Shown piece by piece: positions 56,901 through 64,000 of a stretch of 64,000 bases of DNA. Position 1 is the first letter of the stretch; each line of letters starts with the position of its first letter. The position numbers and the translations under genes were made by a program. The DNA is from Monocercomonoides exilis (taxonomy: Eukaryota; Preaxostyla; Oxymonadida; Polymastigidae), in contig LSRY02000001.1 of the NCBI GenBank assembly GCA_001643675.2, forward strand, positions 2,044,001 to 2,108,000, written 5' to 3'. Under the pieces are notes generated by a model. It ran no database searches. It was not told the origin of the DNA and saw only the letters and a program-made list of their open reading frames with translations.

Positions 56901-59451
56901 GAACGAGAATGAGAATGTTAACGGAGCCAGTGTTGGCGAGAATTTGATTGATGGGAAAGGCAAAGTTAAGTCAGGTCTGTTTGATGAGGCGGATGGTAAT
57001 AAAAATTTAAATGTGAATGAAAATGCGAATGTGAAAGAGAGTGGAAGGAAAGAAGGGAAAGAGGCACAGGAAGTATTCAATGGGGAGGATTACGATGATG
57101 GAGAAAGAGAAGAGAGAGAAGAGAAGGAAGAAGGGGAAGAGGAGGAAGAGGAGGAGGAAGGATATTACGATGAATATAGAAATAGAAACCACAACAAGAA
57201 GCAAAAGCAAGAGGAAAATGAAAATGAAAAGAATAATTTTGCAAATGATCTGTTTCCCAGCACTTCCAATGCAGATTATGATGCAGATGCCAATGAAACT
57301 GAGTTTTGCGCTGTTCAAAGGCATTCTTCTCTGAGTGAATGCGGAAATGATGATGATGCTAATGATGTGCCTTTGCTTGGAGAAAGCACGTCTCCGCGGC
57401 AGATGGAGCACAACACGTATTCTGTGGTCAAAAAGAAGAAAAACAAGCAGAAAGTCGAAGAATACATTCAGCGCTATGCGAAGCCGCAGACTTCTCCGCT
57501 GTTGCAGTCGGCGGATTCTCCGCCTCTGTCTGCTGAGAAGAGCGATTCAACGGATGAATTTGATGAAGAGAACGAGCATTACATTGGGAGAGAGAAGAAA
57601 GATGATAAATTGCACATTGATGGAGAAAATGATGTTATGAAGCCAAGTTTGCATTTTCAAGCAGATAAACAGGAAGCAGGTTCTGAAATGTCAGTTGAGG
57701 CAACCCCTCCTCGGTCACCGTCGCTTGCTTCTTCTGAATCTTCTCCATCTTCGTCGTCTTCATCATCTTCTTCTTCTTCGACTTCTTTTCCCCTTTCAAA
57801 GCGTGCAATTGAGATGCAACTGGCAGGAGAGGCAAAAGCTCTGAAGCATTCGCCTCCACATTCTTCTCGCTTCAGCAAGCTTCCTGCAAAAGTGGAAGAG
57901 ACGCCGAATTTCCTGGCCATTTTCTCGCTTTTCCTGCGGAGCGACACGTACGTGGACATTGTGCTTAATGCGATTTGGCTGGTGCACTCGCTGTATGCTG
58001 AGCAGTTCCCAGCATCGATTGACGAGGATTGCTTTGACGACGACGACTGCCCTGAGGACTTCCTGATGCGAGAAGAAGTTGTGCAGTTTGTGGAAGCAAA
58101 GCACAGCGAGCAGAGGAAAGGAAACGAAAAGAATGAGAATGAAAGGGGGAACGAGAAGTTGAACAATGAGTTGAATGCCAAGAAGGCAGGAGCTGCGAAT
58201 AGCAGTAATGATTGTGATCCTAATTGCGATGGCGATGATCGTGAAAAGAATGCACTTCCGTTTGTTGTTCGCAAGGGCAGGTTTTATCTTCCCGTGCCAT
58301 CGCAGTTCTCTGACAATCTCCTCCAATTCATCCACATCACTGTCCAAACTCAGCTGAATATGATGTTTGCTGCTGCGTCGAAGTGTGTTTCTGAGTCATT
58401 GCCTTCTTTTCCTGCGGGCAATTCTCAGCTTTCCTCAGAAAACACTTCCTTCGCAGCCACAAATTCTGAAGCCGATAAGCTCAAGTCACAGTTCCCTTCT
58501 TTGTCTGTCTTTCTGTCGAGCCTGTCGAATCCGTATGTGCAGAAGATGACGCAGCAGCAGATGCTGCTGATCTTCCACACTGTCAACCATCTTCTGGATG
58601 TGCAGCGGCTGTATTTGCTGTCAGTCAACCGCCATTCCGAAGCAGCTGCCCTCTCAAATGGCAGTTCACTCACGTTCAACAAAGCTTTTTCTTCTCTTTC
58701 GTTGATGGCAGAACTGCCTCTGCATGTGCCGACAGCCGACAAGCAGATAATGTCACCAAGCCTCTTTGTGGAACTGCGCCGAGTCATCATCCAATACGCC
58801 TCAGCATCCTTTGGCCTTCCATACGACCACAGCCGGCTGCGGGCAAAGCTGTGCGAAGAGTCGCCTGATGGCTTGACGCTTTCAGAATGGCAAGAATCCG
58901 AAAAGCATCAGCACCTACTTCGTGCATCGCTCCCTCCGCCTTCTTCTTTGCAGCTGCTGCGCTTCTTTTCGTTTCCGCTTGTTGCTTACTCCCCTTTCAC
59001 TTCTGCTTCGCAAGTTGTGCTGTCATTTCAGAATATGTTGTCTGTTTCTTCTGTTATTGATGCTTTTCATTCTTCTTCTCCTCCTCTTTCTCCTTGTTTG
59101 GAAATTCAGTCTTCACTTTCACCATCATCTTCACGTATTTCATCTGCTTCTCCTTCGTCCTCTCTTGAATCTGTTATAAACACTTCAATTATTCCATCTT
59201 CTTCTTCTTCATTATCATTTGCGAATACTCCAATAACACTATCATCAGCTTCTCCCCTTGATGCACTTAATTTGTTCCACTCTTCAGCCAGCATGGCTGT
59301 TGAAGGGAATATGGAGCTAATCATTTTGGAGGAAGTTCTCGAGGCTGAGGAAGAGATGAGAGAAAGAACAGATGGTCTTGATCTGGTGGAAGAGTTTGTT
59401 GATAGCTTGTTTATAAAGATTGTTCAGGAAGCGTTAGATATAAAAGAATGA
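50941..59451 (+). CDS. Giant low-complexity protein of unknown function, 2836 aa
   Basis: The first ATG in the frame is at 50941 (MERVKPKNHSELIRW). Residues 1-40 form a small charged helical segment (RWKRMSKEEKEAQELYFKE). The middle 2200 residues are mostly compositionally biased: Pro/Ser/His, poly-Ser (about 725-758 and 1044-1090, from TCT/TCA repeats), Lys/Glu/Asp blocks, Gln/His and Asn runs, with a basic coiled-coil-like stretch at about 1450-1650. The final part, about 2320-2836, is different: ordinary, Leu-rich and apparently folded (PNFLAIFSLFLRSDTYVDI, FYLPVPSQFSDNLLQFIHI, SPSLFVELRRVIIQYASAS). I recognise no domain. No signal peptide or membrane span. Intronless, TGA stop. Frame maintenance over 8.5 kb of repeats argues that it is expressed and selected. 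Confidence 0.85.
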   Translation: MERVKPKNHSELIRWKRMSKEEKEAQELYFKEREENWVNIVPSPFEIEEQSLSQIAATKKKKKKYNTKANCRTRYNQHNKVQEKPHSHEKESSAFRKHLDDKPSTTKLLKNNIEKNEEEERKAHILIVKKEKSRKATKTLHVPYRNGKDFSELLVSMDESIEVPPSFIPLLSQVRVVQPASISYPQPDLEPEKPSTDVTQPESSPFVTERLPPTARSSISVPIDSQRRHVQTVELPFSSVSVVYPADPPPSGLLHSHSPLGEMSYQSYNRISLNPPAHTSLATHHPFSSISQPAAYHPFSPFPPPSLRPDPCPHFYPLPPPPHTQTASLAPSLPISIHPTSSHQPLTSSFLPSEPKNFPQPDAARLTECRTDSGATRSDSRIHSQQVAGLAQSKTMPLSHSSSSSSSCSNCSRSCGSRTRSSSDGGNEGSIESSNRMSNRSDRGNRSCHHSQSKGYAQNQDQNQSQVQSHNSSGETSLSSSPLLSISFSPPMLSSSSYFSSSSSSSSFTSSSSSFSCSSSSTSSSPPLPPPPPPPLSLPSSSSHFPSSSLQALAKQSENISQKKNEQESKSSSSTNSLSSSHSFQTLPLSPSQFAVPSLPSLPSLPSPLSPLPLPLPELENTAPLTPKMAEKQQKAIEAARELVRMSLLEEEVKKMKIKKKKKKKKKKNMKNVMENEKETKEEEEENDNEKINSQKKEEEKEEKEDIKEIKPTEKQSSNETLSLSSSSSSSSSSSSSSSSSSSSSSSSSSFSSSSSSSQISQNSPQTDQIHTEATALSVAMRISERNMKQKMNSYQSFNGVVPKPPLSPSHFTPHRQRHWKMEKEKEEEEDNESDEKEEDKSKEEEEDKDKIEDADKGKAKENEKIKKSEKEEKNDDDKHTDKNQNVQSKANETKKNEKSNKNEAKMTENGKTVKKTHHPPSSTTSAFCNEDEKEEKDSFEKRIKASSLNSAKTMEKPEKDKNTSTKAVKNATKSTKIKPKSSKQANEMDQSSHNEPADKDDSKLSASSSTSSTSAPPPPLSIDKLPEKVQSPVITTPKSKVISSSSSSSSSSSSTSASASSTSSSSSSSSSSSSSSSSSSSSSSSSSSSSLLLSPSLSPASSYGMEFHPLLWKEKQQHVLDSPSANHSSSNFLFKSDPSLSPSFSPSFSSSLSPSLPLGFTSAAVASSSIVSSPSFFLPSLTSPLLTERSFEEFFGGSESDVEEEEEGERERERERGKGKGKREGEGKEREGESENPITPSSFDSFYGLTRRHSSANSLLCSNSASKSPTASRLKLKSVASLPLLDLNVAATTTSSSSVSSSSTTTASSMGKEEATGEELPPAAEGTGAVAGAEFNLFSRVPLRKHVSMMDIFSPVSSPSDVNGVGKTFASFKKFEGKLLNSEGSGSLSEREMKMDEGSEAISDSLLSPKHVMNAFGSKSVPSSPQSIKNMKMEPTSAREGKKGMGSKKEWRNKDDFLKVLMEEEKKKRQEQLFELYTKWQQLKNEASSELSSIRKIYSKQKQICSKYQSSLSASSASLTSSEKGNKEEKEDKKKDEVKEREEIEKAQHQMAQLKEQANALKLALNEQLLCVETEVKKVLKNSASRMQIIKQQQHFMAALSHWQAQQHQKERYYHHHKQHQQHRQQMLKENKEKKEKKENGKQLHSLPQRRSAAKEQFVAFSKMMDRLRIGSRSGNNNNNNSNNNINRSSNNNSRITGSGSGSGNVKEEKKMANAAETAAGSKRQRSETLFTATTSSSFSPLVPSPSPSPSLSSLTSFSSFSSFSSFSSPASSPAVGAQTPQASQPITPRKHSPLVFNQLPFDTIESESDFEQETEKKGKEGKKKECEGEGGEGGEEEGVGWNGEVNESQKKKKKMKKEKDILNEQNEEGDIVISIGNAEEVDEEEDRKADEEKGKGKEIKGNDRYNDNGNKEEEEKEGRGREEEEEEEEEDYNHRITPTFVERTIDSAFDGNDISTTAIHSTFMKFDEEILQLDADSITGENENENENENVNGASVGENLIDGKGKVKSGLFDEADGNKNLNVNENANVKESGRKEGKEAQEVFNGEDYDDGEREEREEKEEGEEEEEEEEGYYDEYRNRNHNKKQKQEENENEKNNFANDLFPSTSNADYDADANETEFCAVQRHSSLSECGNDDDANDVPLLGESTSPRQMEHNTYSVVKKKKNKQKVEEYIQRYAKPQTSPLLQSADSPPLSAEKSDSTDEFDEENEHYIGREKKDDKLHIDGENDVMKPSLHFQADKQEAGSEMSVEATPPRSPSLASSESSPSSSSSSSSSSSTSFPLSKRAIEMQLAGEAKALKHSPPHSSRFSKLPAKVEETPNFLAIFSLFLRSDTYVDIVLNAIWLVHSLYAEQFPASIDEDCFDDDDCPEDFLMREEVVQFVEAKHSEQRKGNEKNENERGNEKLNNELNAKKAGAANSSNDCDPNCDGDDREKNALPFVVRKGRFYLPVPSQFSDNLLQFIHITVQTQLNMMFAAASKCVSESLPSFPAGNSQLSSENTSFAATNSEADKLKSQFPSLSVFLSSLSNPYVQKMTQQQMLLIFHTVNHLLDVQRLYLLSVNRHSEAAALSNGSSLTFNKAFSSLSLMAELPLHVPTADKQIMSPSLFVELRRVIIQYASASFGLPYDHSRLRAKLCEESPDGLTLSEWQESEKHQHLLRASLPPPSSLQLLRFFSFPLVAYSPFTSASQVVLSFQNMLSVSSVIDAFHSSSPPLSPCLEIQSSLSPSSSRISSASPSSSLESVINTSIIPSSSSSLSFANTPITLSSASPLDALNLFHSSASMAVEGNMELIILEEVLEAEEEMRERTDGLDLVEEFVDSLFIKIVQEALDIKE

Positions 59452-59905
59452 ATAACGATAAATAACGCTCTTTTCTCATTGAGTTATAAAAAACAATTAT
59501 TATAGAAACAAATTGCGAAGAGAGAACTACAAACAATATTTTTTTTCCTTAGTATATTGAGTTAAAGTTTCAAAATTTTTGAAATTTTCAACAAAAAAGT
59601 TTATTGTTTCCTTTGTTGAAAAGAACAGAGAAAACCGGTTTTTTCCGCATGGAGTGTTATCAACATTTACAATTGATACAAGTTTCTTTGCTAAAATTTT
59701 ACCAAAACATTTTTTCTTTATCTCAAAAATTCACTTTGTTAAAAAAATGAAAAAAAGAATGAAAACTTAATCCCGAATGCAAACAATAAGAATATGTGAA
59801 TATTTTTTAATGATTGTTTTTGTTTTTAACATAATTGTTTTGAATGAAAAAGCTTTAAAGATATTTCATAATTTTGGAAGTTTTTTGAAATATATTGATA
59901 ATTGT

Positions 59906-59948
<43 letters not shown>

Positions 59949-60058
59949 TTCTCTTTCTCTTTCTCTTTCTCTTTCTCTTTCTCTTTCTCTTTCTCTTTCT
60001 CTTTCTCTTTCTCTCTCTTCTTCTTCTTCTTCTTTCTTTTTTTTTTTTTTTTTTTTGA
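59906..60058. repeat. (TC)n / (TTTCTC)n microsatellite ending in poly-T
   Basis: CTCTCT grading into CTTTCT repeats, then TTC repeats and a T run. Between it and the preceding gene (59452-59905) there is only AT-rich DNA with no supported feature. Confidence 0.93.
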
Positions 60059-60079
60059 AAATTTGTTTTCAGTTTTATT

Positions 60080-60860
60080 GAAAGAATATATATTTTATTC
60101 TTCCTCCTTTTCCGAAAAATGTGTTTTCTTCAATTTCAGCATCATGCAGCTCATGCATAATGTCATCCGGATCATGTAATTTATCATATTCTGTTTGATC
60201 CAATTCATCGTCTGCAACGATAGGTTTTTCTTTCGGAACAAAATGTATTATTTTTTGCAAACTATCAGTTAAGCTTGGATATGGATTCCAATCAACAAGC
60301 AACATGGATAAGCAGTTTATAATAAATGGTTTTCAAATGCCGTGCTTTGGATAAAACCCTCAAAATGACCCCACAACCCTTCAACAGCAAGGTGCAAGCA
60401 CCCGTTTCAGTGTCTTTGTTGTTTATTTTTTGACAAACTGCAATTTGATTATGTCCGAAATATGTCAAACAATTGGATCTTTTCCATTCATCACCAATTA
60501 TTGTTGTCCCTGCTCACATTCTTTCTTGAATGATTGGGATCATTGTTTCTTTTTTCCTATTTGGCATGATGATAACACAATATGTTCCAGCTTCTACTCA
60601 TTTTTTCCTCTCAATTCCTCAAAAAATCCACAGTTTGAACTTTTTTCTTCCTCTTCCATATTTCCTTCCCCTCAAACAGCCTCATCAATTTCGACCCATT
60701 TTAACAGTCCTCCTAATTTTGGTATCATTTCATTCCAAATTTGAGCACAAACAACTCGAACAACGCTTGTCCGAATATCTTTTATTGGATAAGAAACACC
60801 TGTCAGCAAATAAGTTTATTTCAAAACAATTCCAATCCTTTTATATTATTCAAATTGCAA
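60080..60860 (-). pseudogene. ISXO2/IS1595-type (Merlin) transposase remnant
   Basis: Read on the minus strand in changing frames, the family order is clear: a helix-turn-helix-like YLLTGVSYPIKDIRTS, then KWVEIDEAV followed by a stop (typical form VEIDES-FG-RKY), a GDEW-like block near 60480, DTETGAC near 60405 and VEGLWGHFEGF near 60385 (typical form DPETGAHTQTIEGLW-HFK). The C-terminal 76 codons at 60075-60305 remain open and are acidic (VADDELDQTEYDKLHD). Stops and frameshifts are many, so it is inactive. Such enzymes move Merlin-class DNA transposons in eukaryotes and IS1595-class elements in bacteria. Terminal repeats were not located. Confidence 0.72.
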
Positions 60861-61076
60861 AAAAATATCAATAGGAAGTTTCATTTTGGAAATAATGTAT
60901 TTCTTGAATAAAAAAAATTTTCTTTTGATATTGTAGTCAGAGTTTTTTTAAAATTGCAAACCATTAATTTTATGTATTTTTTTTTTTTTTTTGATTTTTT
61001 TTTTTGCATTTTCAAATATGAATTTCTAATTGCTTGAATAATTTAACTTATTTTCATAATAAAACACGGTATAAAC

Positions 61077-61716
61077 CGATTTGATCGACACCCAAAAATA
61101 TTCAAAATTTTGGATTTCTTTTTGATAGGAATAACAAACTTAGAATAATAAATGTGTTTTGTAGCATTTGAGTTTTGAAATTAGGGTTTGAAGTAGGAAA
61201 AGGAGCAATTATTAAAAAACACTTAGGGTTTGGCTTCGTTATCTTATTCGTCAAATTTTCTTTTTTAACAGTATTAGTAAACGATATTTCTTCTGTTAAA
61301 TTAAAGAATCGATCAACACAGTCTTCGGATTCTTTTAATTTTTGATTTCTTTATTCGATAAGCTCTCCCCTTATAATATTTTCTCAATTAATGAAATCAG
61401 CCAATTCTCTTCCCTTCTCTCATTGTCATTTCTATAAGGAAATTTCTGTAACAATAATCATATTCATCATGTTTCTTCAATGTGAAAACTGCAAAAAAGA
61501 TTGTGAATTCCTTTTTTTTCACAAACCGTATTTTTTTTAACGCAATATTAATGATCATAATTCCCTTTTTTATATGTCATTCCTCGTTTTTAGGTTAAAA
61601 AAACTTGAATATTAAACTTTGTTGAAAGTTTGTCAATAAACTTCTATTAGAAAAACAAGTTATTTTATTCAAATATTAAGTTGACTTTACGATTTTTTAG
61701 GGTGTCGATCAAATCG
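61077..61716. mobile_element. About 640-bp non-coding element with short inverted repeats
   Basis: CGATTTGATCGACACCC at 61077-61093 recurs exactly inverted at 61700-61716, with looser pairing extending several bases on both sides. The interior is AT-rich with no open frame. It may be a deleted DNA transposon; a minus-strand stretch (CVDRFFNLTEEISFTNTVKK, near 61260-61325) is faintly coding-like. No target duplication was certain. The interval 60861-61076 is AT-rich and empty. Confidence 0.5.
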
Positions 61717-62105
61717 ACTATTACCTAAAACACTTTTTTTTGCATCAGAATAAACAATACATATCATTCCCATTTGAGTATTTTTCATGTGAAATTATCA
61801 TAAAATTCCCATTATAAAATACTCATTGAAGTAAGTTTTTTTTTTTTTGAACTGGAAATGGAAGGACTTATGCAAACCAAAAAGATGATTGTTTGCTCAA
61901 TATATTAAAATAAGATAATTCTTCTGCTTCAACGGTTATTTGTTAATTCATTGCTAAATGATTTCTGGAAATCTGGTTGCTTGTTTCCTTCGATTCTCTT
62001 TTTGGTTCACATGAAAGACTCCATTAACAGAAAAGTTTTCGAGTTTGTAATTTATTTCTTTTATTTGATCTTTTTGTTTTGAGAGTATTTCTTTTCTTTT
62101 TGAAG

Positions 62106-63418
62106 AATTATTTTCTGAATTAGAAGATTGCGATGAGGATGAACAGAAAGCGAAAATCGTAGAGATGAATGAAGTTATAGAAGAGATGGATGAAGAAGGA
62201 CTTGAATCTGTGGTCACAGCAGAGGTGTTCAATGGAATTTACACAATGATCGAAGAAAAGAAAGTAACAATGAAAAATATATTGTTGTTGTTGAAGCACG
62301 TTGGATGTTGCAAAGTGCTAAAAAGAGTATTTATTGATGAATTTGAAGTAACTTCGTTGAACAAAAGATTTGAGAAGATGATTATTGATGAAAATGAGAA
62401 AAAAAAGGATGAAAAGAACGAAAAGCTGCTGACTGATCTTTGTGAATGCTATCTTTTGCTAAACGAAGAATTTCCTTCAGAATTGCTTTCAATATGTGTG
62501 CGTTGCATTCTGAAAGAAGCGCTGAACAAAGAGGAAAACGAAAAAGCACAAAAAGAAGTGGAAATGGCGTTGCTTGCATTGAGCAAATGTTTCTATTTTG
62601 GAGTTTGCTTTTCTTTTTTAATTTTGATAAAATTGAAATTTTTCATTTTTGTTGAGAAATTGGATAAAGAGCTATATTTGGGCGAGATCAAAGAAATTGT
62701 CCAATATCACCAGGAACATCACAACCTCACTCGACTTGCTTACCAGTCTGCTTGGAAATTATTAATGAGCCGATTTTACTTTAACAAAAGCTTGGAGGAT
62801 GAAATTGTGAATGAGCTGCATTTTGTGAGAGAAACAAGAAGAGAACTGGAGGAGCTTTCAAAGTGTGTGGATTGGAAGAGAAAAAAAGTGGAAAGAGAAA
62901 AAGAAACGAAAGAAGTGATTGTTTTGATGAAATGGCTGCAATTATTGGAGTTTTTCTTTCGTTTCTGCTCATTTTGGAATGAAGAATTTGTTGGGCTTTT
63001 TGGCAACGTTGTTCAGTTATTTCGAGCATCAAGTGGCAATCACAGAGAAATAAGAGGGGAATGCATTGATTTTTTTCGAGCAGCAGCTGAAAATAAAATT
63101 ATGAAAGTTGAAGGCTTGTTGAAAGGAAGAGCTATTGATGTAATGATGGAGGAAATTCAGCAGCCAACGTTAGATGACGCAAATGCGTTTCGTATCTTGC
63201 GATTCTTTTTGATTATTTCGGAAAGATTGAAAAAAAAAGAGATTTTTGAAACTGACGAAGCGAAAAGAAAGGCAACGAAAAGAAAGATATTTGAAAAGCT
63301 GGAAGAAGAAGGATGCGAAGATACCTTCACAAGCCTTTATGGAGAAATTTCTTTTATTAATGATAAATGTCATGATGCATTATCGTTGACTATTTCTGAA
63401 TATTTTGTGATTATTTGA
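62106..63418 (+). CDS. LFSELE-family protein, intact copy, at least 418 aa
   Basis: Coding starts at an acceptor (TTCTTTTTGAAG, then AATTATTTTCTG); a short first exon with the ATG must lie upstream but was not fixed (candidates near 62009 or 61960). A 54-nt intron at 62603-62656 is predicted from the paralogue; it is free of stops, so an unspliced reading from the ATG at 62165 would also be open for 417 residues. Segments: LFSELEDCDEDEQKAKI, EVIEEMDEEGLESVVTAEVF, NEKLLTDLCECYLLL, ELYLGEIKEIVQYHQ, HNLTRLAYQSAW, ELEELSKCVDWKR, LLKGRAIDVMMEEIQQPTL and a C-terminal SEYFVII. It is all-helical in appearance, without signal peptide or membrane span. This is a lineage-specific family with no function I know. 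TGA stop. Confidence 0.75.
62603..62656 (+). other. Predicted 54-nt stop-free intron
   Basis: The donor GTTTGC and acceptor TTTTTGTTGAG occupy the same phase-0 position as the 42-nt intron of the paralogue at 30992-32311. Retained, it would add 18 hydrophobic residues (Phe/Ile/Leu) foreign to the family alignment. Confidence 0.65.
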
Positions 63419-64000
63419 AGAAATGAAATATCATTTTGTTAACAAATATTTCCTTCTTTTCTTTTTTTAATCGTTTCAAAAAATCAAAAACAAGCGTTTA
63501 TTTGGAGATCTTTTCAGAGTTGTTTTTTCATATTTTCCTTCTTCGAAATGGAATAAAGCAATTTAATAAAAATGAAGAAAAGAAAAGAAAAAACGAAAGA
63601 AGAGAGAAAGAGAGAGAGAAAGAAGAAAATAAGAAAGAAAGAAAGGTCAAAAGAAAAATAAAGAATGCATTTGATAGCGCAATTCAAAGTGAAAATGGCA
63701 GCTTTGCAGCAAAGCTTCTCTATTGTCCATCTTCTGAATCTGCAAGCTTACATAAACGTCAAAAACAGTCATATTTTATTTTCCTGTTGAAATGTACATC
63801 TTTATTTGGCATCTTAAGAACTGAACTGCATTTTGCCTCTCTGATTGATAACATGGCTGATCCATTAATCTGATTCATTGAATTGTTTGATGAGTTTGTG
63901 CTTTCCCTCCGAATGACAGCACAGAAAACCAAATGGCTTTCTTCTTTGCCCAGAAACTTGACTATAAATCGATACAGGTTTCACAGACGCATATTAGAAT
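63419..64000. other. Window end, unassigned
   Basis: A plus-strand frame at 63436-63873 is Lys/Arg/Glu-rich in its middle, and a minus-strand stretch at about 63960-63780 reads GKEESHLVFCAVIRRES, so a gene on either strand may continue past the window. Neither can be supported alone. Confidence 0.3.

Overview
The window looks like nuclear DNA of an oxymonad flagellate (Preaxostyla, Metamonada), most likely Monocercomonoides or a close relative. The evidence is AT-rich spacers around moderately GC-richer genes, short GT-AG introns (42-54 nt, one possible 110 nt), very long genes rich in Ser/Lys/Glu homopolymers, and protein families that I recall as expanded in Monocercomonoides: giant beta-helix receptors with a kinase-like tail, and a family carrying a LFSELED...EMDEE signature. 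The species name rests on recall and could not be searched.

Layout. 0-11 kb: a truncated beta-helix gene (minus), then AT-rich DNA full of decayed mobile elements, two MITEs and a decayed copy of the LFSELE family. 11-20 kb: a giant ubiquitin-specific protease pseudogene with seven in-frame stops and no frameshift over 4.6 kb, then a pogo/Tigger-type transposase with three in-frame TAA codons, a MITE and a (TG)n tract. 20.9-28.3 kb: a 2463-residue membrane receptor (minus, two exons). 31-32.3 kb: a frameshifted LFSELE-family gene. 34.2-36.2 kb: a protein of nine tandem, diverged ubiquitin-like domains. 37-40 kb: decayed coding sequence, purine repeats and a small minus-strand gene fragment. 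40.2-49.4 kb: a 3069-residue receptor of the same family as the 20.9 kb gene. 50.2 kb: a MITE related to the other three. 50.9-59.5 kb: a 2836-residue low-complexity protein of unknown role. 60-61.7 kb: a wrecked ISXO2/IS1595 (Merlin)-type transposase and another inverted-repeat element. 62.1-63.4 kb: an intact LFSELE-family gene.

Together. The two giant receptors share a plan: signal peptide, serial beta-helix modules of about 330-410 residues, one membrane segment, and a cytoplasmic kinase-like tail that keeps the APE motif but lacks recognisable catalytic motifs. They are most simply surface adhesion or sensing proteins. The nonaubiquitin-like protein has no C-terminal Gly-Gly in any unit and so cannot be a normal conjugated polyubiquitin. 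Every intact gene here ends in TGA, while TAA/TAG inside the broken genes mostly sit where Gln is plausible. I favour C-to-T decay under the standard code, but the point deserves a check. No tRNA, rRNA, CRISPR array or prokaryotic operon was seen.
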